A stretch of 25,471 bases of DNA from a virus. The notes below the pieces were generated by a model. The model worked only from the letters and a program-made list of their open reading frames with translations. It ran no database searches and was not told the DNA's origin. Shown piece after piece: positions 1-9,700 of the stretch. The stretch covers positions 1-25,471 of IMG/VR virus record IMGVR_UViG_3300027759_002963, one strand, 5' to 3'. The position numbers and the translations under genes are program-made. Positions within the stretch are counted from its first letter, which is position 1. Every line of letters begins with the position of its first letter.

Positions 1-20
1 ACTAAAAAAGGCAAAAAATT

Positions 21-170
21 ATGGCAAGAAAAGTAGCAGGAAACACAAATTCCTCAAAAAAAGTAAGTAAACCAAAAAGAACAAGCATTGGCCGTGGATT
101 TCACAGTAAATGTATGATGAATAAACACAAAAGACGAAGTTATAAGAAGTATAGAGGCCAAGGAAGATAA
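21..170 (+). CDS. Small very basic protein, function unknown
   Basis: This 49-residue reading frame starts MARKVAGNTN and ends KYRGQGR. About a third of its residues are Lys or Arg, with one Cys (position 31) and no hydrophobic segment. A purine-rich AAAAAGG about nine bases before the ATG could be its ribosome binding site. Its stop overlaps the next start in a TAATG junction, which implies translational coupling to the PAAR gene. Small basic proteins occur near the hub and spike genes of marine T4-like phages, but I know of no assigned function. The composition would suit nucleic acid binding or a minor virion component; that is inference. The coupling and the clean start make it a likely real gene despite its size. 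Confidence 0.7.
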   Translation: MARKVAGNTNSSKKVSKPKRTSIGRGFHSKCMMNKHKRRSYKKYRGQGR

Positions 171-433
171 TGCCAGGCGTTGCACGTAAAGATACAGACG
201 CTGCCGGCGGCGTTGCAATTGAAGGAAGTGAAAATGTTTTTGTAAATAGTTTTGGAGTTGTTAGAATTGGCGATAGAGTTGCAGGACACGGATTGCCACC
301 ACATAGTCCATCACCACCTATGTCAGAAGGATCAGCAAATGTATTTGTAAATGGTATAGGAGTATGTAGAGACGGCGATTCAGCATCTTGTGGCGATATT
401 ATTAGTGGTTCTGATAATGTTTCAGTAAATTAA
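170..433 (+). CDS. PAAR-motif tail spike tip protein (T4 gp5.4-like)
   Basis: This 87-residue protein is a PAAR-type spike tip, which caps the central baseplate spike and sharpens the point that pierces the host envelope. The chain is built of near-repeats: GS-ENVFVNSFGVVRIGD at 19-35, GS-ANVFVNGIGVCRDGD at 54-70, and a truncated GSDNVSVN at 80-87. Such short beta repeats form the PAAR cone. Known PAAR tips bind one metal through three His and one Cys; here His40, His45, Cys66 and Cys74 are the candidates, so the exact ligand set may differ. The length is close to T4 gp5.4 (97 residues). It is translationally coupled to the small basic gene before it and is followed at once by gp25, as expected for a baseplate operon. 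Confidence 0.87.
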   Translation: MPGVARKDTDAAGGVAIEGSENVFVNSFGVVRIGDRVAGHGLPPHSPSPPMSEGSANVFVNGIGVCRDGDSASCGDIISGSDNVSVN

Positions 434-441
434 TATAAATA
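434..441 (+). promoter_or_regulatory. TATAAATA late-promoter-like octamer before gp25
   Basis: This is a perfect match to the T4 late promoter -10 box TATAAATA, located in the 13-base gap between the PAAR stop and the gp25 start. The box ends only five bases before the ATG at 447, so a transcript would begin at or just inside the start codon. It could give a leaderless gp25 message, serve gp6 downstream, or be chance in AT-rich DNA. Confidence 0.4.
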
Positions 442-446
442 TACGT

Positions 447-872
447 ATGCCAAACTACGATGCTGGTTCTTTAAACAAAAGTAAAAGAGCCACAAAACAA
501 TATAGAGATTTAGATTTAGATTTTGGTCGTAATTCGGTAACAAATGATGTAAATAAGTTAACTGATATTGAAGCTGTTAAGAGAAGTATAAGAAATTTAA
601 TTAATACATCACACTTTGATAGACCTTTTCATCCAGAAATAGGTTCAAGTGTAAGAGCAATGTTGTTTGAGCCAATGACGCCTCTAACTGCATTGAATTT
701 GCAAAGAAAAGTACAAGAAGTTTTGATTAATTTTGAACCAAGAATTAAATTAGTTCAAATAGTATCAAATCCGAATATTGATAGCAATTCATATGATTTG
801 AGAATTTATTTTTACGTTATTGGTTCAAATGATCTAATAGAAGTACAAACATTTTTAGAAAGACTAAGATAA
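447..872 (+). CDS. gp25: Baseplate wedge protein gp25 (GPW/gp25 family)
   Basis: This 141-residue protein matches the gp25 family, the lysozyme-like-fold wedge protein whose interaction with gp6 starts sheath assembly on the baseplate. Family hallmarks are visible. DFGRN lies at 25-29. An Ala-Val-Lys helix leads into IRNLINTS (48-55). The conserved segment FHPEIGSSVR at 61-70 is followed by LFEP (73-76). A C-terminal beta unit contains DLRIYFYV. Length is near T4 gp25 (132 residues). The approximately 20 residues before the DFGRN motif are charged and probably flexible. It sits directly before gp6 with one base between stop and next start, the conserved gp25-gp6 pairing of contractile phages. 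Confidence 0.93.
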   Translation: MPNYDAGSLNKSKRATKQYRDLDLDFGRNSVTNDVNKLTDIEAVKRSIRNLINTSHFDRPFHPEIGSSVRAMLFEPMTPLTALNLQRKVQEVLINFEPRIKLVQIVSNPNIDSNSYDLRIYFYVIGSNDLIEVQTFLERLR

Positions 873-873
873 G

Positions 874-2730
874 ATGGCAAGTAACAAATTAGAAGTATCA
901 GATTTTGATTTTGATAGTATAAAAGCAAATTTAAAAACATTTTTACAAAGTCAAACAGAATTTCAAGATTATAATTTTGAAGGTTCAGGCTTTTCTATAC
1001 TTTTAGATGTATTAGCATACAACACACACTATCTAGGCTTCAATGCTAATATGTTAGCAAACGAAATGTACTTAGACAGTGCTGACATACGAAAAAATAT
1101 TGTGTCGTTAGCTAAAATGTTAAACTACACACCATCATCAGTAAGATCACCGGTAGCAAGTATAGATATTGAAGTAAATGATGCAACAGGCTCAACTTTA
1201 ACAATGCCAAAGGGCACAATATTTACAACTACAGTTTCAGGAGTAGGTTATCAATATTTAACAAACGAAGATTATACAATTACTCCTACAAATGGTGTAT
1301 TTAATTTTTCAGATGTAGATATTTACGAAGGTACTTTAGTTACATTTAGATATACAGTTGATAATGAAGATCCAGACCAAAAATACATAATTCAAAATGC
1401 AAATGCTGATACAACAACACTCAAAGTATCAGTACAAGAAAGTTCTACAAATACAACTACAAACATTTATTCATTAGCAGGTGGTTTTAATAGTGTTACA
1501 GATACATCTAAAGTTTATTTTTTACAAGAAGTAGATGATGGTAAATTTGAAGTTTATTTTGGCGATGGTGTTTTAGGTGCGGCTGTTTCAACGGGCAATA
1601 TAGTTATTTTAGAATATATTGTTACAAATAGAGATGAATCAAATGGCGCTTCTACATTTACTTTAGCAACAAATATTGGTGGATTTTCTGATATTACAAT
1701 TACAACTAATTCTATATCACAAGGTGGTAACGCTGCTGAATCTAAAGAATCAATTCGTTTTAACGCACCTTTAAGTTACGCAACACAAAATCGTGCCGTT
1801 ACAACTTCAGACTATGAAACTATTGTAAAATCAATTTATCCTAATGCTCTATCAGTGAGTGCTTGGGGTGGAGAAGATGATGAAACTCCTGTTTACGGAA
1901 CGGTAAAAATTGCAATCAAAGCAGCCAGTGGTTCTACGTTAACAGCTTCTACTAAAGCAAGTATAGTATCCTCATTAAGGCCATTTAATGTTGCTTCCGT
2001 AAGGCCAGTTATTGTAGATCCTGAAACAACTTCTGTTTTGATTACAAGTAATGTAAAATACGATTCAAGATTAACTACAAAATCAGCTGCAACTTTAAAA
2101 TCAGATGTATTGAGTACTATTACCGATTACAATACAAACACTTTACAGAAATTTGATGGCATATTCAGATATTCAAAACTGTTAGGTTTAATTGACAATA
2201 CAGATACAAGTATAGTATCAAATATAACAACAATAAAAATTAAAAAAACATTTACACCTATTTTAAGTTCATCTACAAAATATAACATATACTTTAGAAA
2301 CGCATTATATAATCCTGTGTTAGGTTATAATGCTTCACAAGGTGGGATTTTAGAGTCATCAGGATTTAAAATAAGTGGTGACATAACTAACATTTATTTT
2401 TTAGATGATGATGGTATAGGCAATATAAGAAGATATAGATTATCAGGTGGAGTAAGAACTTATGCAAACAATACACAAGGCACTATTAATTATTCAACAG
2501 GACAAATTACTTTAAATTCATTAAATATAACAACGATAGAAAATATAAGAGGTGCAACTTCAACGGTTATAGAGTTAACTGTTAAACCAAATTCAAATGA
2601 CATAATTCCTGTTAGAGATCAAATCATAGAGATTGATGTTACTAATTCTTTTATTACAGTTGAACCAGATACTTTTATAGGTGGTTCATCAGATGCTGGT
2701 ATAGGTTACACAACAACAACTAGCTATTAG
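874..2730 (+). CDS. gp6: Baseplate wedge subunit gp6 (Baseplate_J-like)
   Basis: This 618-residue protein is the gp6 wedge subunit, which dimerises to form the inner ring of the baseplate and contacts gp25, gp7 and gp53. The N-terminus carries the family segment LLDVLAYNTHY at 43-53, followed by EMYLDSADIRKNI, typical of marine T4-like gp6. The middle holds YFGDGVLG (about 228-235) and the NRAVTTSDYETIV segment near residue 305, both characteristic of Baseplate_J-type proteins. Length is close to T4 gp6 (660 residues). The C-terminal part is Thr/Ser/Ile-rich beta. The start lies one base after the gp25 stop without a clear Shine-Dalgarno sequence, so coupled translation is likely. The next gene begins five bases after the stop. 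Confidence 0.93.
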   Translation: MASNKLEVSDFDFDSIKANLKTFLQSQTEFQDYNFEGSGFSILLDVLAYNTHYLGFNANMLANEMYLDSADIRKNIVSLAKMLNYTPSSVRSPVASIDIEVNDATGSTLTMPKGTIFTTTVSGVGYQYLTNEDYTITPTNGVFNFSDVDIYEGTLVTFRYTVDNEDPDQKYIIQNANADTTTLKVSVQESSTNTTTNIYSLAGGFNSVTDTSKVYFLQEVDDGKFEVYFGDGVLGAAVSTGNIVILEYIVTNRDESNGASTFTLATNIGGFSDITITTNSISQGGNAAESKESIRFNAPLSYATQNRAVTTSDYETIVKSIYPNALSVSAWGGEDDETPVYGTVKIAIKAASGSTLTASTKASIVSSLRPFNVASVRPVIVDPETTSVLITSNVKYDSRLTTKSAATLKSDVLSTITDYNTNTLQKFDGIFRYSKLLGLIDNTDTSIVSNITTIKIKKTFTPILSSSTKYNIYFRNALYNPVLGYNASQGGILESSGFKISGDITNIYFLDDDGIGNIRRYRLSGGVRTYANNTQGTINYSTGQITLNSLNITTIENIRGATSTVIELTVKPNSNDIIPVRDQIIEIDVTNSFITVEPDTFIGGSSDAGIGYTTTTSY

Positions 2731-2735
2731 TTTTT

Positions 2736-5264
2736 ATGGCTACATTTAAAGATAAACTTTCAAACTTAATAGCTTCACAAGTACCTGATTTTGTAATTGA
2801 TGAACATCCTAAATTTTTAAAATTTTTAGAAACATATTATACATTTATGGAGGCTGCTGAACTATCAGTTATTTCCGTTGAAACTACAGACGGTATTCAA
2901 TTAGAAACTCAAACAAACCAACAGAATCAATTAATATTAGATGGCTCTCGCATTGATTCTGATAGAACAGCATTAGATGAAGGCGATAAAATACTTTTAG
3001 AAAGTTCTACTTTTGGTAAATTTACAAGAGGTGAAACTATAAAAGGTGAAATTTCAAAAGCTACCTCTACAGTATTAACAGAAGATTTGGATAATAATAG
3101 ATTAATTATTGTAGCACAAAATAAATTTATTAAAGGTGAAACAATCATTGGATTAACTTCAAATGCAAGTGCTGTAATTAGTAATTATAAACCAAATCCC
3201 GTAAACAGTATACAGGAATTATTAAATTTTAGAGATCCTGACAAGGTTATTTCAAATTTTTTAACTCAATTTAGAAATGAATTTTTGGTTACACTACCAG
3301 AAAATTTAAACGTTAATGTAAATAAAAGAAATTTAATTAAAAATATAAAATCTATATATCAAAAAAAAGGCACACAAATAGGACACGAAGTATTTTTTAG
3401 ATTATTATTTAACGAAAATTCAGAAACTTTTTATCCACGTGAACAAATGTTAAGAGTATCAGATGGTAAATTTACATCTAATAAAGTTTTAAGATCTTTT
3501 AATATAACAGGAAATTCTTCAAATCTAGTTGGCAGAACAATAACAGGACAAACATCAGGTGCAACAGCTATTGTTGAAAACGTTACAGATTTTTTAATTG
3601 GTGTAAATCAAGTATCTGAATTTATTTTAAATGCGGATAGTATATTCGGTTCTTTTATTGTTGGTGAGGAAATTAGAGGAACTGCCAGTGACACAGATGA
3701 TATTTTAATTAAGGCTACGGTTACAGGTATTCCCGTAACAAAAATAATAACAAATGCAGGTTCTTTACATTCTGAAATAGAACCCGTATCTATTATTGGA
3801 GGAGGTTCAGGTGCAATTATTCAAACAAAAACTATTTCAACGGGTGGCGTTACAGAAATACTTATTGATACTGCCGGTTCAGGTTACGATATTGGTGACA
3901 ATTTAGTTTTTGCAAACACAAACACAAGTGGATCAGGTGCTGCAGGATTTATTTCTATTGTTAACGGAGCATTTACTCCTGAAGATAGCACAAGTACAAC
4001 AGAAGATCATATTATATTGGAAGACGCAACAACCCAAACGGACACTTATACAGGAAATAAATTAATACAAGAATTGGGAACAGGTAATAGAGATGTAACT
4101 GATATATTTTTGTATAATAAAGGATATGGGTATAAATCTTTACCTATTGTTTCTATTTCTACAATTGCAGGTACAGGTTGCAATTTAAAACTTTTTAGCA
4201 CAGAAATTGGCCAAGTATTAGATTTAAATACAGTGGAATTAGGAGTTGACCACCAATTATCTCCTACTCCGCCTACTTTGAATTTTTTTAAACCTTGTAT
4301 AGTTTTAAATGCTTCTTTAGTTTTTTTAGAAGGAGAGATAGTCACAATAACAGGTGGAGTTTCTGCTACAGTTGTAAGTTATAATGCACCAAGAGGGTTA
4401 TTAATTTTAAAAAATAATTCAGGAACAATTAATATAGATACGTTGGTTACAGGTGCAACTTCAGGAGCTACTGCTACAATAAAAAGATTAAATAATTCAT
4501 TAGCTGTATTGACTGTAGGTGCAGTTGCTGATACTGATGGAATATTTGTAAACGAAGATGGATTTGTTTCTGAATCTACTATGAAAATACAAGATAGTTT
4601 ATTTTACCAAGATTTTTCATATGTAATAAAAGTTGCTAGATCAATTAAAGACTGGAGAGATGATTTTAAAAAAACAATGCATACAGCTGGCTTTTATTTT
4701 GCAGGACAAGTTGATGTATATTCAAAAGTGAATGCTAAAATAAGATTTCCTATTACAGGCGCTGTTTCATCAACCATTGAATCTCCTTTATTCAGTGTTC
4801 TTAATACTTTATTTTCTACGATATTTGGCAGAAGATTGGGAACAATAGACGATGGAACTACTTTAAGAACCACAGCAACTGTAGGTGTTGCCGCAGATTT
4901 AAATACTTCAACAATTTCTCCTTTTTCTTCAACAACAAGAGATGTAACTTTATTCAGAAATCCTATAGGATTAACAATAACTCCTAGGTTAAGAGGTATA
5001 TTTAATGATATAAATGTAATACAAGGTTTTGCCTATGCAGGTCCTCGTTATGATACTATTAATAAACAAGCTTTAAGTGCTTTTATAAGAACAACAGACA
5101 CAAATTATTCTATATCAGAATTAAGTAATAATGTTACATTCGGTACAAGAACAATATTAGATGGAGTAGATAATACATTATTATTTTGTTCTTCAGAATT
5201 AGGCAGAAAAATTAAAACAAAGTTAACAATACCTGCTGAAATTACAATAACAACTACACCATAA
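2736..5264 (+). CDS. Large structural protein in the gp7 position, baseplate-associated
   Basis: This 842-residue protein occupies the slot of gp7 between gp6 and gp8 but has no similarity to T4 gp7 that I can recognise. It opens with SQVPDFV and FLKFLETYYTFME (about 13-39), an N-terminal signature I associate with virion proteins of marine myoviruses. The middle is a string of beta modules with the motif GE-x-I-x-G-x-TS-x-A-x-A, near residues 92, 129, 262, 305, 528 and 567. Glycine-rich GSGY and GYGY turns lie between them. Towards the C-terminus, from about 627, FSYVIKVARSIKDW and HTAGFYFAGQV form another conserved-looking block. A baseplate or wedge role is inferred from position. The gene ends in front of two late-promoter boxes. 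Confidence 0.75.
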   Translation: MATFKDKLSNLIASQVPDFVIDEHPKFLKFLETYYTFMEAAELSVISVETTDGIQLETQTNQQNQLILDGSRIDSDRTALDEGDKILLESSTFGKFTRGETIKGEISKATSTVLTEDLDNNRLIIVAQNKFIKGETIIGLTSNASAVISNYKPNPVNSIQELLNFRDPDKVISNFLTQFRNEFLVTLPENLNVNVNKRNLIKNIKSIYQKKGTQIGHEVFFRLLFNENSETFYPREQMLRVSDGKFTSNKVLRSFNITGNSSNLVGRTITGQTSGATAIVENVTDFLIGVNQVSEFILNADSIFGSFIVGEEIRGTASDTDDILIKATVTGIPVTKIITNAGSLHSEIEPVSIIGGGSGAIIQTKTISTGGVTEILIDTAGSGYDIGDNLVFANTNTSGSGAAGFISIVNGAFTPEDSTSTTEDHIILEDATTQTDTYTGNKLIQELGTGNRDVTDIFLYNKGYGYKSLPIVSISTIAGTGCNLKLFSTEIGQVLDLNTVELGVDHQLSPTPPTLNFFKPCIVLNASLVFLEGEIVTITGGVSATVVSYNAPRGLLILKNNSGTINIDTLVTGATSGATATIKRLNNSLAVLTVGAVADTDGIFVNEDGFVSESTMKIQDSLFYQDFSYVIKVARSIKDWRDDFKKTMHTAGFYFAGQVDVYSKVNAKIRFPITGAVSSTIESPLFSVLNTLFSTIFGRRLGTIDDGTTLRTTATVGVAADLNTSTISPFSSTTRDVTLFRNPIGLTITPRLRGIFNDINVIQGFAYAGPRYDTINKQALSAFIRTTDTNYSISELSNNVTFGTRTILDGVDNTLLFCSSELGRKIKTKLTIPAEITITTTP

Positions 5265-5269
5265 GTGAG

Positions 5270-5277
5270 TATAAATA
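5270..5277 (+). promoter_or_regulatory. Late promoter box 1 upstream of gp8
   Basis: This is a perfect TATAAATA octamer, six bases after the stop of the 842-aa gene in a 63-base gap. It faces gp8. It is the first of two tandem copies; the predicted transcript start is about 40 bases before the gp8 ATG. Confidence 0.65.
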
Positions 5278-5298
5278 ATAGTAGGTTTGAATAACTTG

Positions 5299-5306
5299 TA
5301 TAAATA
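5299..5306 (+). promoter_or_regulatory. Late promoter box 2 upstream of gp8
   Basis: This is the second perfect TATAAATA in the same gap, 29 bases downstream of the first. It would give a leader of roughly 15 bases before the gp8 ATG at 5328. Two perfect copies in 63 bases argue for a genuine late promoter region. Confidence 0.75.
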
Positions 5307-5327
5307 TAACAAAAGAAACTAAAAACT

Positions 5328-6791
5328 ATGCCAGCAATTATAACAAATAAGTTTAGAATCAACAACGCTGAACAATTTAGCGAATCATTTACAGAAGCCT
5401 CACCAGAAGTATATTATCTAGGTATTGGTAGACCTCAAGCATTTGCTACACAAATTAGAGGTGATTTAAGATCAGACAATCAAGGTACAGATTCGGCTGC
5501 AATAACACCAGCAGACAGTGTTATAGAAGAATTTAATACGTTTGATGATTTATTGGCAGTTAAAAAAATTACATCTTCAGATGTTTCCTTTGTAATACCA
5601 AGAAGAAACTGGATTACAAGCACTGTTTATGATTATTATAGACACGATTACGGAAACAGAATTACAGGCACAACTACAACACAAACAGCAAACAGCGGTG
5701 CAACAACTTTATTTGATGCAACGTTCTATGTATTAACTGCAGCAAGAAATGTTTATAAGTGTTTAGATAATAATGGTAATGCAGCTTCAACTACAGAACC
5801 AACAGGCACATCTACAGGAATTTTAACAACTGCTGATGGTTATAAGTGGAAATATATGTACACTTTATCAGCAACACAACAAGCAAATTTTTTATCAACA
5901 GATTTTATGGCCGTTGTTACAGATGCTACCGTATCTGCAGCTGCCGTTAATGGATCTATTAATATATTAAAAATTAAATCTGGAGGTACAGGTGGTACAA
6001 ACGGAACATTTACAGGTATACCAATTAGAGGAGATGGTACAGGCGGAGTTATTTCTGCTACAGTATCAGGAGGAATTGTAGTATCAGTAACAGTTACAAA
6101 CGCTGGTTCAGGTTATACAATTGCTTATATACGAAATGCGGACATAGTATCTCAAGGAGCAACAGGTTTAACAGATTGTGAAATAGATGCAATTATTCCA
6201 CCAAGAGATGGACACGGGTTTAATGCAGTAAAAGAATTAGGTGGTTTTTTTGTAATGTTAAATGCAAGTTTGGAAGGAACTGAATCTGCAAACACTGGAG
6301 ATTTTACTGCTGAAAATGATTTTAGAAGAATTATTTTATTAAGAAATCCTTTTTCAGGCGGTTCAGCAGCTTCTTCTACAACATTAAGAGCGACAAAAGC
6401 GGTTAGATTTACTGGTACTCCAGGAACTTTTATAGTTGATGAAAAAATTACTCAAGCAACTACGCTTGCTGTAGGTAAAGTTGTAGAGTGGGACTCTACT
6501 AATAAAATATTACATTACATACAAACAAGATTTAATGACGAAGGACTTAGTTCTTTAGGTAACAGAACAGCATTTTCAGGAGCAAATGTTATTACAGGTG
6601 CAACTTCAGGTGCTACAGGTACACCAAGTGCAACAGCAAGTGAAACTGCTGACCAAATTACATTTACAAGTGGTTATAAAGATACAGAATTAGATAGACA
6701 TAAAGGCGATGTTTTATATATTGAAAATCGAGCACCTATAACAAGAGCGGCGGATCAAACCGAAAATATTAAATTAGTAATTGAGTTTTAG
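5328..6791 (+). CDS. gp8: Baseplate wedge subunit gp8
   Basis: This 487-residue protein is the gp8 wedge subunit. The N-terminus ITNKFRINNAEQF and the YYLGIGRPQAF segment parallel T4 gp8 (TSKFR..., ...ITFGRSEPW). The T4 landmarks VIPRRDW, VYRCLD and DGYVWEYLF appear here as VIPRRNW, VYKCLDN and DGYKWKYMY. It is about 150 residues longer than T4 gp8 (334). The extra length includes a Gly/Val-rich beta insertion around 215-273 ending in TNAGSGY, and a TGATSGATG stretch near 420-430 resembling modules in the neighbouring structural proteins. Two late-promoter boxes precede it. The next gene starts eight bases after the stop, with its ribosome site overlapping the end of this gene. Confidence 0.92.
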   Translation: MPAIITNKFRINNAEQFSESFTEASPEVYYLGIGRPQAFATQIRGDLRSDNQGTDSAAITPADSVIEEFNTFDDLLAVKKITSSDVSFVIPRRNWITSTVYDYYRHDYGNRITGTTTTQTANSGATTLFDATFYVLTAARNVYKCLDNNGNAASTTEPTGTSTGILTTADGYKWKYMYTLSATQQANFLSTDFMAVVTDATVSAAAVNGSINILKIKSGGTGGTNGTFTGIPIRGDGTGGVISATVSGGIVVSVTVTNAGSGYTIAYIRNADIVSQGATGLTDCEIDAIIPPRDGHGFNAVKELGGFFVMLNASLEGTESANTGDFTAENDFRRIILLRNPFSGGSAASSTTLRATKAVRFTGTPGTFIVDEKITQATTLAVGKVVEWDSTNKILHYIQTRFNDEGLSSLGNRTAFSGANVITGATSGATGTPSATASETADQITFTSGYKDTELDRHKGDVLYIENRAPITRAADQTENIKLVIEF

Positions 6792-6799
6792 GGAGATTT

Positions 6800-9700
6800 A
6801 TGCCAAGTCCAACAGACTTTAACCTTTCACCTTACTTTGATGACTACGCTGAGTCAAAGAAATTTCATAGAGTTCTTTTTAGACCAGCATTCGCAGTACA
6901 GGCTAGAGAATTAACACAATCACAAACAATTCTTCAAAATCAAATTGAAAGAATATCAGATCATCTTTTTGAAAAAGGCGCTATGGTTATTCCAGGAGAA
7001 ATTGCTTTTGATTTAAATTATTACGCTGTAAAACTTACATCTAAAACATACGCCACAGTTGCTGAATATATTGGTAAACAATTAACAGGAGTTACGTCAG
7101 GTGTTGTAGGTATTTGTATAAATGCTGTTGCAACCGACGGAACAGATCCAGATACTTTATATATTAAATATAATAAAACAGGAACAAATAATACATCTTT
7201 TACTTTTACATCAGGCGAAACAATACAAGCCAGAACAATAGGAAGTGCAACTGTTTTAGCAACCGCTGTAGTTAATTCAACTGCTACAGGTGCTGCAGCT
7301 AGTATAGCTGAAGGAATTTATTACATAAATGGTTTTCACGTTTCAGTATCAGAACAAACATTAGTACTAGATAAGTACACAAATACACCTAGTTATAGAG
7401 TCGGACTAACAATAACAGAATCTTTTATTACTTCAAATGATGATGTTACTTTAGTTGATAATGCTCAAGGGTCATCAAACGTAAATGCACCAGGAGCTCA
7501 CAGATTTAAAATAGATTTAACATTATCTAAAAAAACACTCACATCAATAGATGATACCAACTTTGTAGAATTATTAAGATTATCAAATGGTATTAGACAA
7601 AACCAAGTTCGTTCAACAGAATATGCAATATTAGAAGATACATTAGCAAGAAGAACATATGACGAATCAGGAGATTATACTGTAAAAGATTTTGATTTAG
7701 ATATAAGAGAACATTTAATATCAGGAAATAATAGAGGTATTTTTACATCAGGTAACGGTGGTGTTGAAACTAAATTAGCTGCAGGTTTATCACCTGGAAA
7801 AGCATATGTAAAAGGTTATGAAATTGAAACTATAGGAACAACTTTTGTAGATATAGATAAAGCTAGAGATTTTGGTACAGAAAATAATTTTAATACAAGA
7901 TTTGACGTAGAAAATTTTGTAAACGTTACAAACGTATTTGGTTCACCTGATATTGGATTTGTTTCTGGTGATGTTGAAGCATTTAAAAATGTTAATCTAT
8001 TTGATACAGCCACAGTTACAAGAGGTACACAACAATCAACAGTAGGTGTTACAGTACCGCAAATTGGTCGTGCTAAGTCAAGAGGCTTTGAATTAAATAA
8101 CGGAACGGCCAGTGCAAACACATTTTCTAGTTCAGCCTTAACAAGTGCAGTTTATAAACATTTTTTATTTGATGTAGAAATGTTTACACATTTAAACGTA
8201 AAAACAGCGCCTGCTTTTTCTAACGGAGAAAAAGTAACAGGTGGTACATCAGGAGCTTTTGGTTTTGTTCAATCTATATCTAATACAAAATCGGCAGCAG
8301 TTTCAAGTATTTCAGTTGCAAGTCCTGGAGTTGTAACATTAAACGCACACTCATTTAAAGAAGGAATGCAAATTACTTTAACAGGTGGTTCTTTTGCTAT
8401 TAATTCGGTTGCATATACAACTGGCACAGTATTTACAGTTAAAAATCCTACAACAAATACTTTTCAATTATTTGATGCCGCTGGTGATACGGCAATTAAT
8501 GTAACTTCTTATAGTTCAGCGCCTACGGCCGCACACGGTGTTACAGTTTTAAATAATGTAACAGGCACATTTGTAGAAGGAGAAACAATTACAGGTACTA
8601 CTTCAGCTGCAACAGCAGTTATACAAAATGAAAGATACGGATTCAAAGGTGTACAATCTTTTGATTTTACACAAGTTAAACAAGTTGGTATGTCAGGTTC
8701 GCCTACTTATACGGCAGACGTTGCTACAGATACAACATATGGAGAAAGATATCCTATATTTGGTTCTATATCAGTTGCAAATAGTGGAACAACAGTAACA
8801 GGATTTGGTACTTTATTTTTAACTGAATTAAAAATTGGCGATTCAATTTCATTTACTGATGATGCTGGTGATACAATTACTAGAATAGTAGAATCTATTT
8901 CCTCAAATACAAGTTTACAATTATTAACAGCAGTTGGTGCTTCTGATGTATCCACTAAAACAGTTGCATTTAGAAATCGTGGCAAATTACAAGGTTCAAA
9001 TAAAAACATTGCAATATTTCAATTACCAAATACAAGAATTAAAACATTAAAAACTACAGCCAATGGTGGTGTTACAGATACAAACTTTAATGTAAGACGA
9101 CATTTTACAGGTACATTATCTTCAAATGGTGATGTTACAATAACAGCCGGCACAAACGAAACGTTTCCTGCTCTAACAGAAAAAGATTTTTCAGTTTCTA
9201 TTATGACACTAGGTGCAGGTGTTTCAGGCGCAGTAGGAAACGTATTAAGTTTATCAGGAAATAATCACGAAGGATTTACCACATTCGTAAGAGGTGGTTC
9301 ACCAGAGGGAAAAACATTAACTTTAGATTTTGGTGCTAATTATTCAGGACACAAAGTTAAAATTTTAGCCACAATATCAAGAGCTGTTGCAGGTTCAAAA
9401 ACAAAAACTTTAAACACTAGTCAAACAGTTGCGATTTCAAACCAAACTATAATACAATCTGGAATAATAGGATTAGCAAAAGCAGATGTTTATAAAATAA
9501 ATGCTGTTTATATGTCAGCAGATTTTAGTACAGCCGCAACAACTGGTAGTACAAATATTACTACAAGATTTGATTTAGACACAGGTCAAAGAGATAATTT
9601 TTATGATATAGGTAGAATTAAACTAAAAACGGGTGCAATTGTACCAACAGGAAGATTATTAATTAATTTTGATTTTTTCTCACACGGTTCAGGAGATTAT

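Noticed and set aside
1-36. Possible 3' end of an upstream gene in frame 1, ending KKLWQEK and a TAG at 34-36.
   Set aside because: Only eleven codons are visible and another frame is also open at the edge, so the true upstream gene end cannot be decided.
2927-5365. Three minus-strand frames opposite the 842-aa gene and the gp8 promoter gap.
   Set aside because: They lie within convincing plus-strand genes or the promoter region and show no protein-like pattern.
7816-9009. Two minus-strand frames of about 100 codons opposite the DUF4815 gene.
   Set aside because: They are shadows of repetitive plus-strand codons with no recognisable motif.
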